Positions 1 through 6,655 of a stretch of 11,377 nucleotides of DNA are shown piece after piece. A program made the translations under genes and the position numbers. Positions within the stretch are counted from its first letter, which is position 1; each line of letters begins with the position of its first letter. The notes beneath the pieces are model-generated. The model saw nothing but the letters and a program-made list of their open reading frames with translations. It was not told the origin of the DNA and searched no databases. Source of the DNA: a bacterium (GTDB taxonomy: Bacteria; SZUA-79; Acidulodesulfobacterales; Acidulodesulfobacteraceae); assembly GCA_021789455.1 (NCBI GenBank), contig JAJYJN010000031.1:1-11377 (forward strand), read 5' to 3'.

Positions 1-1
1 A

Positions 2-250
2 GAAATATTCGTTACGGGATTAAGGGCGATAGCAAGCGAAAAAGGCATCGTTATTTCGGCGGGAAAAGAAGGAAAATGGAAAACGGCGTTTCAGATGTTC
101 GGAATATTTTGCCTGCTTATTTATTATAAGCATTTTTATCTTAATTTCGGATATATAGGTTTGGCGCTTATTTTTATAAGCATAATATTTTCTTTGATTT
201 CCTCGTATAAATATTTAAAAAGCGTATCCGCCATTCTTCTCGGCGGATAG
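2..250 (+). CDS. pgsA: CDP-diacylglycerol--glycerol-3-phosphate 3-phosphatidyltransferase, C-terminal part
   Basis: This is the last 82 codons of a gene cut by the left edge, ending at TAG 248-250. PgsA is an inner-membrane enzyme that makes phosphatidylglycerophosphate from CDP-diacylglycerol and glycerol-3-phosphate, the first step towards phosphatidylglycerol and cardiolipin. The visible frame opens with EIFVTGLRAIASEKG, followed by GKWKTAFQM; this stretch is highly typical of PgsA. Two hydrophobic segments follow (around MFGIFCLLIYY and IGLALIFISIIFSLISS), as expected for the last two membrane helices, and then a short tail. The catalytic CDP-alcohol phosphotransferase motif lies upstream, outside the window. 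The last 36 bases overlap the 3' end of the convergent minus-strand gene. Identification rests on motif recognition only. Confidence 0.88.
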   Translation, partial: EIFVTGLRAIASEKGIVISAGKEGKWKTAFQMFGIFCLLIYYKHFYLNFGYIGLALIFISIIFSLISSYKYLKSVSAILLGG

Positions 251-1132
251 GTTCTCTCCTTCTTTCAAATTTATTTTAGCTTCTTCTATGAGCATGTTGT
301 AATTTTTATAGTGTTTTTTTAAATTTAATTCCGAAATTCCGTATTTTAAAACGGGTTTTACATTATCAGGGAATTTTAACAATCCGAACAATTCATCCTT
401 AATTTTTTTAAATTTATTATAGGCATTTTCAAAATCGGTATGAGGCATTATGCCGGTGAAATTATTAAAATCTATTCTAAAAACTATATCGGTTTTTCTC
501 AATTTCTGCTTAAAATAAATACCTATATATTTAAGCATCTGATTAAGCTTGTCGTTTCCTAACGACTGTCCGAAAAAAATTAAATTTTCAAAATAGAATA
601 CCGATACTGATAAAGGAAACCGGTATCTTTCGGACCTTTCGGTTTCCCTCGAAAAAACTTCTTCGAACTGACTTTTTAAAAACATACCCGTTATTTCGTC
701 GTAAACCGTACCGTTTTTACCTGATTTTCCGCTTAAAGAAACGATGGAATCGACTAAAGGCGTTAAATCGTGAAAAATAAATAAAGTTCCGGAAAAAAGT
801 CCGAATTTGTTTAAAAGAGTTATGCTTTCGATATTAAAAAATCTTTCTTTTATTTGCCCGCTTCCCGTTTTTACGTTTATTGTTTTATTTATCGCCGTAT
901 GGCTAAGTTCATTTATGCGTTTTGCGTTTTCGGATAATTTTTCGTCGTATGAAACGAAAATGGTTTCTTTAGAAGAATTGGAAAGCATTTTTGCGGGTTG
1001 GTTCATATAAAGGATTTCGCCTTTAATTCCCTTTATGGCAATAGGCATGCCGGAAGAAGAAAACGATTTAGCGTAATCGAAATCGATATGCGAATCTAAT
1101 TCAAACGGCTGAATCTCTTTTATGATATTCAT
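215..1132 (-). CDS. PAS + degenerate GGDEF domain protein, probable c-di-GMP-responsive regulator
   Basis: This is a soluble-looking 305-aa protein with no membrane segment. Residues about 25-125 resemble a PAS sensor fold (MPIAIKGIKGEILYMNQPA near the start, then a strand-rich end GTLFIFHDLTPL). Residues about 143-285 follow the GGDEF fold: ITGMFLKSQF takes the place of LTGLxNRRxF, and FRIDFNNFTGIMP (218-230) takes the place of the RYGGDEF strand. The signature is lost: DFNNF replaces GGDEF at 221-225, and the metal-binding Asp of the LDIDxF motif appears to be Tyr180. Diguanylate cyclase activity is therefore very unlikely. An RxxD motif (R212-K-T-D215) sits exactly five residues before the signature, where the c-di-GMP inhibitory site lies in active cyclases, so a ligand-binding role is possible. 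The start is the first ATG and has no Shine-Dalgarno sequence. The gene is divergent from the Hdr-like gene and convergent with pgsA. Confidence 0.75.
   Translation of the reverse strand: MNIIKEIQPFELDSHIDFDYAKSFSSSGMPIAIKGIKGEILYMNQPAKMLSNSSKETIFVSYDEKLSENAKRINELSHTAINKTINVKTGSGQIKERFFNIESITLLNKFGLFSGTLFIFHDLTPLVDSIVSLSGKSGKNGTVYDEITGMFLKSQFEEVFSRETERSERYRFPLSVSVFYFENLIFFGQSLGNDKLNQMLKYIGIYFKQKLRKTDIVFRIDFNNFTGIMPHTDFENAYNKFKKIKDELFGLLKFPDNVKPVLKYGISELNLKKHYKNYNMLIEEAKINLKEGENLSAEKNGGYAF
217..249 (-). terminator. Probable intrinsic terminator of the GGDEF-like gene, inside overlapping gene ends
   Basis: TATCCGCC (225-232) and GGCGGATA (242-249) form a perfect 8-bp stem with a 9-nt loop. Read on the minus strand, the stem is followed after CGC by five T's (221-217) that include part of the TAA stop. 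This is the layout of a Rho-independent terminator. Read on the plus strand, the sequence after the stem is pyrimidine-rich but has no T run, so termination of pgsA there would be weaker. The stem lies within the coding 3' ends of both convergent genes. Confidence 0.6.
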
Positions 1133-1144
1133 ATCATTTTAAAA

Positions 1145-1173
1145 TTGAATTTTTTTTTAATATATTTTATACT
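1145..1173 (+). promoter_or_regulatory. Sigma70-type promoter for the HdrB-HdrC fusion gene
   Basis: TTGAAT (1145-1150) and TATACT (1168-1173) are separated by 17 bases, close to consensus in both boxes. Transcription would start near 1180, giving a leader of about 40 nt before the ATG at 1222. The surroundings are extremely AT-rich, so chance matches are possible, but the spacing and position are right. Confidence 0.55.
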
Positions 1174-1221
1174 GTTTATATATAGATACATAAATAAATT
1201 ATACAATAATAAAATATAAAT

Positions 1222-2547
1222 ATGAATAAAGAATATGCTTTTTTTTGGGGCTGTACCATTCAGGCAAAGTTTCCTTTTATGGAAAAAGCAACGCGACTGG
1301 TACTAGACAGATTAAATATAAAATACAGGGATATCGACTCTTTTACATGCTGTCCCGAAAAATCTTTAGTAAAAAACATCGACGAAACTCTTTTCGATTT
1401 AACGGGAATAAGAAATATCGCCCTTGCCGAAAATGAAAATGTAGATATTATGTCTGTTTGCACCGGATGTTATTCAAATCTCAAGCAGATAAAGGCAAAA
1501 GTATCGTCTAACCTTCCGTATCAAAAAAAATTGAATCTAACTCTCGAGAACCTTAACTTGAACTTCTCCGGCAAATCGTCGGTATATCACTTTATAGAGC
1601 ATCTTCACGACGAAGTAGGACTCGATAAAATCAGGGCAAACGTTAAATATCCCCTTAAAGGCTTAAATATCGCCATACATTACGGATGCCATTTAGTCAG
1701 GCCTTCCCATGCCATAAATTTCGATTCCCCGTTCGACCCGCGTAAATACGACAATATTTTAAGAGCGCTCGGGGCAAACGTAGTAAATTATAAGAACAAA
1801 ATGATGTGTTGCGGACAGGCATTGGACAGGGTTGACGAGCATGATAAATCGCTTGTTATGGCAAGGATAAAATTAGATTCTATTAATGAGAGCAAAGCCG
1901 ATGCCATTTCTACGGTATGTCCCTCATGTTTTACCCAGTTCGATACAAATCAATTTATGCTCTTAAAAGAAGGGCTTAACCGCCAGATTCCGGTTATAAC
2001 CTTAGAAGAACTTATGTGCCTGGCTTTCGGTATAGAAGGCGCCGAGGATTTTATATCGCAGCATAAAATCAAAGCCGGAAAGTTTATCGAAAAGTTTAAC
2101 GGGATAAAGGCGTTGACCGATTATTCGGCTGTTTTCGACAGGGATTCTTTAGTCAGATGCTATAATTGCCGCGCATGCAAAAACGACTGTCCTATGAGCC
2201 TTTCTTTTGAATCCTACGACCCGCCTTTAGTTATAAAAATGATTCTGGACAACGACGTCGAAAGGGCGATGTCTTCTAAAATAGTGTGGGAATGCCTTGA
2301 ATGTCATACGTGCGTTGAGTTGTGCCCTCAAAATTACAGCTGGGAAACCGTTCTTACGACGCTAAAAAATCTTGCGATTAAGAACGACGTCGGCCCCCGG
2401 AATGTCAAAAAAGCGGAGGAGCTTTTCTTTAAAACATTGAGGCTAGGCGACCCGCAGGAAGGGATGCGGAAAAAATTAGGACTTCCGCCGGTAAAAAAGA
2501 CTCTGGACCCTGAATTTAAAAGGATAATAGACGAAAATATTTTATAA
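1222..2547 (+). CDS. HdrB-HdrC-like fusion iron-sulfur protein (heterodisulfide reductase family)
   Basis: This is a 441-aa soluble redox protein. Residues 1-270 match HdrB: two complete CCG (cysteine-rich) motifs, C11 / C43-C44 / C80xxC83 and C156 / C196-C197 / C233xxC236. In HdrB each such motif can hold a noncubane 4Fe-4S cluster. Residues about 305-385 match HdrC: two CxxCxxCxxxCP ferredoxin motifs, C313-C316-C319-C323 and C358-C361-C364-C368. All expected cysteines are present. Well-known fused relatives (HdrD, GlcF, GlpC) carry the ferredoxin part before the CCG part; here the order is reversed. The true substrate is unknown; a thiol/disulfide or an electron-carrier role is possible. 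The gene sits 83 nt before the glutamate synthase genes on the same strand. No Shine-Dalgarno sequence precedes the ATG, only an A/T-rich leader. No HdrA or membrane HdrE partner is in the window. Confidence 0.85.
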   Translation: MNKEYAFFWGCTIQAKFPFMEKATRLVLDRLNIKYRDIDSFTCCPEKSLVKNIDETLFDLTGIRNIALAENENVDIMSVCTGCYSNLKQIKAKVSSNLPYQKKLNLTLENLNLNFSGKSSVYHFIEHLHDEVGLDKIRANVKYPLKGLNIAIHYGCHLVRPSHAINFDSPFDPRKYDNILRALGANVVNYKNKMMCCGQALDRVDEHDKSLVMARIKLDSINESKADAISTVCPSCFTQFDTNQFMLLKEGLNRQIPVITLEELMCLAFGIEGAEDFISQHKIKAGKFIEKFNGIKALTDYSAVFDRDSLVRCYNCRACKNDCPMSLSFESYDPPLVIKMILDNDVERAMSSKIVWECLECHTCVELCPQNYSWETVLTTLKNLAIKNDVGPRNVKKAEELFFKTLRLGDPQEGMRKKLGLPPVKKTLDPEFKRIIDENIL

Positions 2548-2553
2548 GGCATA

Positions 2554-2582
2554 TTGTTAAAAAAATGTATATATGTTATATT
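2554..2582 (+). promoter_or_regulatory. Possible promoter upstream of the glutamate synthase genes
   Basis: TTGTTA (2554-2559), 17 bases, then TATATT (2577-2582) lie in the 83-nt spacer. The match is moderate, and nearly all of this spacer is A/T, so it could be a chance hit. If it is not used, the glutamate synthase genes are co-transcribed with the Hdr-like gene. Confidence 0.3.
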
Positions 2583-2618
2583 TAAATCGATTATATTATA
2601 TAAATTTATAAAAAGGAT

Positions 2619-2624
2619 AGAGGG
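2619..2624 (+). promoter_or_regulatory. Ribosome binding site deciding a GTG start
   Basis: AGAGGG lies 6 bases before the GTG at 2631. It is the best Shine-Dalgarno in this region and supports GTG initiation; the next in-frame ATG lies deep in the domain, beyond the catalytic cysteine. Confidence 0.6.
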
Positions 2625-2630
2625 ATTAAA

Positions 2631-3767
2631 GTGCTCAGTATAAAAAATAAATTCAGTGCGGAAAGAGATATATCGGGATGCGGATTATGCGGCATAATAA
2701 ACGCGAAGAAAATTAAGACAAACGGCAGAGATATTAAAAAATCCATATCGGTCGAGCATGACAGAGGAAACGGATTGGGCGGCGGTTTTGCCGTTTACGG
2801 CAACTATCCCGATTATGCCGAATTGTACGCTTTCCATATAATGTACGATAACCTTTCCGCTAAGGCGGACGTCGAAGATTATATCAGAAATAATTTTATT
2901 ATAGAAAAAGAAGAGCCTATTCCCACGTTCAGAACTTCTAAAATATACGACCATCCTTATCTGCACCGCTATTTTATAAAGCCTAAATCCGACAGGCCGG
3001 ATAAACTGTTTCACGAACTCGGGGACGACGATTTTGTAGTCAACAGCGTTATGCTGATTAACCAGAATTACGACGGGGCATACGTTTTCTCCAGCGGAAA
3101 AAATATGGGGGCGTTTAAAGGGGTAGGTTATCCCGAGGATATCGCCGATTTTTACAAATTAGAAGAAATAGAAGGATATATGTGGACGGCGCACAATCGG
3201 TTTCCTACTAATACGCCCGGTTGGTGGGGAGGCGCCCATCCGTTTACGCTGCTGGACTGGTCTATAGTGCACAACGGAGAAATATCTTCTTACGGAATAA
3301 ACAAAAGGTACCTTGAAATGTATAAATATAATCTTGCGCTTAAAACCGATACCGAAGTGATAACATATATTTTAGACCTTCTTATAAGGAAGCATAAGCT
3401 TCCTATAAGCCTTGCCCTAACGGTTCTCGCTTCGCCGTTTTATCAGAAAATAGATAAAATGGACGGCGAAAAAAGAGAGTTATTTACCGCATTAAGACAG
3501 ATATACGGAAGTGCGCTTTTAAACGGACCTTTTGCCATAGTATTCGGACATTCTAACGGTATGGTCGCTATGAACGACAGGATAAAGCTGAGACCTCTAG
3601 TTGCCGCCGCCATGGGCGATTTTACTTATGTAGCATCGGAAGAAGCCGCAATAAGAGCGGTTTGTCCGTCTCCGGATATCGTATGGTCGCCTAAAGCCGG
3701 AGAACCGGTTATCGTTGAATTTGAAGAAAAAAATATACATCAGAAAGGAGGATTGCTCGGTTTATGA
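2631..3767 (+). CDS. Glutamate synthase, glutaminase (class II amidotransferase) subunit
   Basis: This is a 378-aa protein equivalent to the N-terminal amidotransferase domain of large glutamate synthase, here a separate gene as in archaeal-type enzymes. It hydrolyses glutamine and passes ammonia to the FMN subunit. In GCGLCGIIN (16-24) the likely nucleophile is C17, which aligns with the catalytic Cys of CGxxG amidotransferases; it would become N-terminal after removal of a 16-residue propeptide. Other family marks are AHNRFPT (187-193), GGAHPF (200-205), HNGE (214-217) and the TDTE segment (239-242). A second cysteine, C20, lies three residues after the nucleophile. The start is GTG with a good ribosome binding site. 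The stop overlaps the start of the next gene in an ATGA, indicating translational coupling. Confidence 0.9.
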   Translation: MLSIKNKFSAERDISGCGLCGIINAKKIKTNGRDIKKSISVEHDRGNGLGGGFAVYGNYPDYAELYAFHIMYDNLSAKADVEDYIRNNFIIEKEEPIPTFRTSKIYDHPYLHRYFIKPKSDRPDKLFHELGDDDFVVNSVMLINQNYDGAYVFSSGKNMGAFKGVGYPEDIADFYKLEEIEGYMWTAHNRFPTNTPGWWGGAHPFTLLDWSIVHNGEISSYGINKRYLEMYKYNLALKTDTEVITYILDLLIRKHKLPISLALTVLASPFYQKIDKMDGEKRELFTALRQIYGSALLNGPFAIVFGHSNGMVAMNDRIKLRPLVAAAMGDFTYVASEEAAIRAVCPSPDIVWSPKAGEPVIVEFEEKNIHQKGGLLGL

Positions 3768-5284
3768 CAAAATCCTCTTTTTCCAATATACAATCCGAAT
3801 ATTTAGCTCTAATAGACCATAATAAATGCGTCAGGTGCAAAAGATGCATCCAAAATTGCGGATGGGGAACATACAGTTTCGGCGGAGATAAAATTCTTGC
3901 GGACCATTCTAAATGCGTAGCCTGCGGCAGATGCTATACATACTGTCCGGAAGGCGCTATATCTATAGTTAAAAATCCTACCGTCCTTAGAGAAAATGCA
4001 AATTGGAAAGAAGGGCTTATAAAAAATATATGGAGGCAGTCGGAAACCGGCGGAATAGTTATTTCCGGTATGGGAACCACTTTCAAATATAAAAAATATT
4101 TCGACCATATACTTTTAGACGCCTGCCAGGTTACCAACCCGTCCATCGACCCTCTTAGGGAGCCTATGGAGCTTAGGACTTATCTCGGCAAAAAACCTTC
4201 GAGATTAGACGTCGGTTTGGACGAAAACGGCGAACCCGTTTTAAAATCAAAAATGCCTCCTCAAATAGAACTGCAGACGCCGTTTGTTTTCGGGGCAATG
4301 TCTTACGGCTCTATTTCTCTTAATGCCCAAAAAGCTATGGCTTTAGCCGCCAGAGCTTTGGGAATCGTTATGAATACCGGCGAGGGAGGATTGCACGACG
4401 ACCTGGTTCCGTTCGGCAAAAATATAATCGTCCAGGTTGCTTCGGGTAGATTCGGCGTTCACAGGGACTATCTGAACAGCGGAGTCGCGGTAGAAATAAA
4501 AATAGGACAGGGTGCGAAACCGGGCATAGGAGGGCATCTTCCCGGCGAAAAAATCGGCGCGGATATATCCAAAACAAGGATGATTCCCGTGGGAACAGAT
4601 GCAATTTCCCCCGCTCCCCATCACGACATATACTCTATCGAGGATTTAAGACAGCTTATTTACGCCGTAAAAGAGGCGACGGATTATGAAAAACCGGTAT
4701 CCGTTAAAGTCGCGGCGGTGCATAATATAGCCGCTATAGTAAGCGGAATAGTCAGGGCGGGTGCGGATATTGTTTATATAGACGGTTATACCGGAGGAAC
4801 CGGAGCCGCTCCTAATATAATTAAAGACCATGTCGGCATACCGATAGAGCTTGCCCTTGCCCAAGTCGATGAAAGACTTAGGGATGAAGGCATCAGGAAC
4901 GAGGCTTCTATTATAGCCGCGGGAAGCATCAGGTCTAGCGCAGATGCCGTAAAAGCTATTGCTTTAGGCGCGGATGCGGTTGCTATAGGAACCGCCGCTC
5001 TCGTAGTTATGGGATGCCATGTTTGCGGAAAGTGTAATACGGGAAACTGCAGTTGGGGAATTACAACGCAAAGACCTGAACTCGTAAGAAGGCTCGACCC
5101 CGAAGTTTACGGAGAGAGATTGTATAATCTTATTTCGGCGTGGAGCCATGAAATTCAAGAAGTTTTGGGAGCTATGGGAGTTAATTCTATCGAAAGCCTG
5201 AGGGGCTCAAGAGAAAGATTAAGAGGCGTCGAATTAACCGATGCCGAATTAAAAGCGCTTGGAATTAAACATGCCGGGCTGTAG
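3764..5284 (+). CDS. gltB: Glutamate synthase, ferredoxin-FMN synthase subunit
   Basis: This is a 506-aa subunit that combines 2-oxoglutarate and ammonia into glutamate with electrons delivered through iron-sulfur clusters to FMN. Residues 20-65 form a two-cluster ferredoxin: C22-C25-C28-C32 and C51-C54-C57-C61. Residues about 170-430 are the FMN-binding barrel: FGAMSYGSIS (176-185), NTGEGG (204-209), the GxGAKPGIGGHLPG segment (248-261), SPAPHHDIYSIEDL and DGYTGGTGAAP (340-350). C418, C424 and C429 have the spacing of the 3Fe-4S ligands in known GltB enzymes; C421 is an extra cysteine between them. GGAGG lies 12 bases before the ATG, which is rather far, but the ATGA overlap with the glutaminase gene favours this start. 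No GltD reductase is encoded nearby, so ferredoxin is the likely donor. Confidence 0.92.
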   Translation: MTKSSFSNIQSEYLALIDHNKCVRCKRCIQNCGWGTYSFGGDKILADHSKCVACGRCYTYCPEGAISIVKNPTVLRENANWKEGLIKNIWRQSETGGIVISGMGTTFKYKKYFDHILLDACQVTNPSIDPLREPMELRTYLGKKPSRLDVGLDENGEPVLKSKMPPQIELQTPFVFGAMSYGSISLNAQKAMALAARALGIVMNTGEGGLHDDLVPFGKNIIVQVASGRFGVHRDYLNSGVAVEIKIGQGAKPGIGGHLPGEKIGADISKTRMIPVGTDAISPAPHHDIYSIEDLRQLIYAVKEATDYEKPVSVKVAAVHNIAAIVSGIVRAGADIVYIDGYTGGTGAAPNIIKDHVGIPIELALAQVDERLRDEGIRNEASIIAAGSIRSSADAVKAIALGADAVAIGTAALVVMGCHVCGKCNTGNCSWGITTQRPELVRRLDPEVYGERLYNLISAWSHEIQEVLGAMGVNSIESLRGSRERLRGVELTDAELKALGIKHAGL

Positions 5285-5326
5285 TCTATTTCAAAAACAG
5301 GAAAGAAAAGGAGCGTTAAAGAAGAG

Positions 5327-6064
5327 ATGATAACCATTGATGCCGCAGGAATGCACTATAAAGAACTTAACCGGCTTATAAGGGAAGGAATAGGAAAAGG
5401 CATTAAAAAATTTTTTCTCGAAAATATCAACGGACAGTATTATATAGGAGACGGGATTAAAGGAGACGACGTCGTTATTAATATTAACGGGACTCCGGGA
5501 AACGATATCGGCGCTTTCATGGACGGACCCACTTTAATCGTAAACAATAACGCCCAGGACAATATAGGCAATACGATGAATGCGGGCAAAATAATAATTA
5601 AAGGAGATGCGGGAGACGTCGTAGGATACGGTATGAGAGGCGGGAGAATTTATATTCTGGGGGATGCAGGCTACAGGGTAGGAATTCATATGAAAGGATA
5701 TAACGAACAACTGCCCGTCATTATAATCGGAGGAAAAGTAGGAAGTTTTTTCGCGGAATATATGGCAGGAGGCATAATAGTATTATTAGGACTAAACGAT
5801 TCCGACGAATTCGACGGCGAGTATTTTGCGTCCGGTATGCACGGCGGAACGATATATCTCAGGAAAAAAATAGATTTTTCTAAATATTCGAAAGATGTGG
5901 AACTTTATGAAGCTGACGAAAACGATATGATTTTTTTAAAAAAATATTTAACAGAATATGCCGATAGCTTCAATATCCCGTATGAGGAAATTAGCGGCAA
6001 ACCTTTTTATAAAATAGTTCCTTCAAGCGCAAGGCCTTATGCCCATCTTTATACTTCCGCTTGA
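5327..6064 (+). CDS. Glutamate synthase, GXGXG domain subunit
   Basis: This is a 245-aa protein matching the C-terminal beta-helix domain of GltB, encoded separately. In the fused enzyme this domain is structural and helps hold the glutaminase and synthase domains and the ammonia tunnel together. It is visible as regularly spaced glycines: GNDIGAFMDGPTL, NIGNTMNAGKIIIKG, GDVVGYGMRGGRIYILGDAGYRVG, and GSFFAEYMAGGIIVLLGL towards the end, followed by FASGMHGGTIYL. Only the GXGXG fold is present; there is no redox motif. It follows the FMN subunit after 42 nt, with AAGGAG 13 bases before the ATG. The N-terminus MITIDAAGMHYKELN fits the family, so the first ATG is kept over the one at 5351. Confidence 0.9.
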   Translation: MITIDAAGMHYKELNRLIREGIGKGIKKFFLENINGQYYIGDGIKGDDVVININGTPGNDIGAFMDGPTLIVNNNAQDNIGNTMNAGKIIIKGDAGDVVGYGMRGGRIYILGDAGYRVGIHMKGYNEQLPVIIIGGKVGSFFAEYMAGGIIVLLGLNDSDEFDGEYFASGMHGGTIYLRKKIDFSKYSKDVELYEADENDMIFLKKYLTEYADSFNIPYEEISGKPFYKIVPSSARPYAHLYTSA

Positions 6065-6088
6065 TGCGTAAATGTAGCATAATATAAT
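6061..6088 (+). promoter_or_regulatory. Promoter of the zapB-like/zapA/6S/fau/rny cluster
   Basis: TTGATG (6061-6066), 16 bases, then a perfect TATAAT (6083-6088). The -35 box covers the stop codon of the GXGXG gene. Transcription would begin near 6095, only about 6 nt before the first ATG (6101) but about 36 nt before the second in-frame ATG (6131). Confidence 0.55.
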
Positions 6089-6100
6089 TTAATTAAATAT

Positions 6101-6355
6101 ATGAATGAATTGTTTTCGGGAACTCAAAAAATGGATATTAACAACCTTAGCGCCATAGAAGAAAGAGTTATTCTTATTAAGGAATCGTTCGAGAAATTAA
6201 AAATAGAAAGAGATAAACTTTTAACGGAGGTTAAATATAAAGATGACGAGATTAATAAGCTGAAGGATATAATTGCTCAAAATGAAGCCGAAAACGATTC
6301 GGTAATAAAAAAAATAGACGGCATATTAAACAGCTTAGAAACTATACAGTTATGA
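6101..6355 (+). CDS. Small coiled-coil protein, ZapB-like, upstream of zapA
   Basis: This is a protein of up to 84 aa, almost entirely predicted coiled coil: heptad-like leucine/isoleucine spacing from about residue 17 to 80 (LSAIEERVILIKESFEKL, then DEINKLKDIIAQNE). There are no cysteines and no membrane segment. Short coiled coils directly upstream of zapA are common in deltaproteobacteria and are thought to be cell-division (ZapB-like) factors; that role here is inferred from size, composition and neighbour. The stop overlaps the zapA start by 4 nt (ATGA), suggesting coupled translation and a joint function. The true start may be the ATG at 6131 (residue 11, MDINNLSAIEERV): the predicted transcript start near 6095 leaves almost no leader for the ATG at 6101. 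Neither start has a strong Shine-Dalgarno sequence. Confidence 0.65.
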   Translation: MNELFSGTQKMDINNLSAIEERVILIKESFEKLKIERDKLLTEVKYKDDEINKLKDIIAQNEAENDSVIKKIDGILNSLETIQL

Positions 6356-6630
6356 GCGAATTAGTCGAACTTACGATTTTGAATCATAAGTTTATTTTAA
6401 ACAGCGACAAAGACAGAAAATATTTAGAACGTCTTGCTTCATACGTAAACGCCAAAGCGGATGAAGTAGTTAAAAGGACTAAGTCGGTCGATTCTTTTAA
6501 CGTCGCCGTTTTGACGGCGCTGAATATAGCCGATGATTTTATGTCGGATAAAATGGAAGTTAATAATGAAAGCAAAAGGGTTTTAGATAAAGTTAACAAT
6601 ATATATAATTATATATCGAAATCTTCATAG
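6352..6630 (+). CDS. zapA: Cell division protein ZapA
   Basis: This is a 92-aa protein matching ZapA, the cytoplasmic factor that binds and bundles FtsZ filaments at mid-cell. The N-terminal part (residues 1-45) has the compact ZapA head: ELTILNHKFILNSDKDRKYLERLASYVNAKADEV, including the family pattern of a short strand pair followed by a helix with the YLERLAxYVN stretch. From about residue 48 a long helix (VAVLTALNIADDFMSDK and onward) forms the expected dimer/tetramer coiled coil. Length is normal for the family. It begins inside the stop of the ZapB-like gene and is followed by the 6S RNA gene and then fau, the arrangement known from many proteobacteria, which strengthens the call. Confidence 0.88.
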   Translation: MSELVELTILNHKFILNSDKDRKYLERLASYVNAKADEVVKRTKSVDSFNVAVLTALNIADDFMSDKMEVNNESKRVLDKVNNIYNYISKSS

Positions 6631-6655
6631 ATAATTTTACTTTTTGATTTTATAA

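Noticed and set aside
2599..2610. Perfect 12-nt palindrome TATAAATTTATA before the glutaminase gene, a possible operator
   Set aside because: It is made only of A and T in an almost pure A/T spacer, where such palindromes arise easily. No second copy was seen.
2685..3014. 109-aa minus-strand frame opposite the glutaminase gene
   Set aside because: It lies wholly inside a well-supported gene, has no ribosome binding site or family resemblance, and is explained as a chance open frame.
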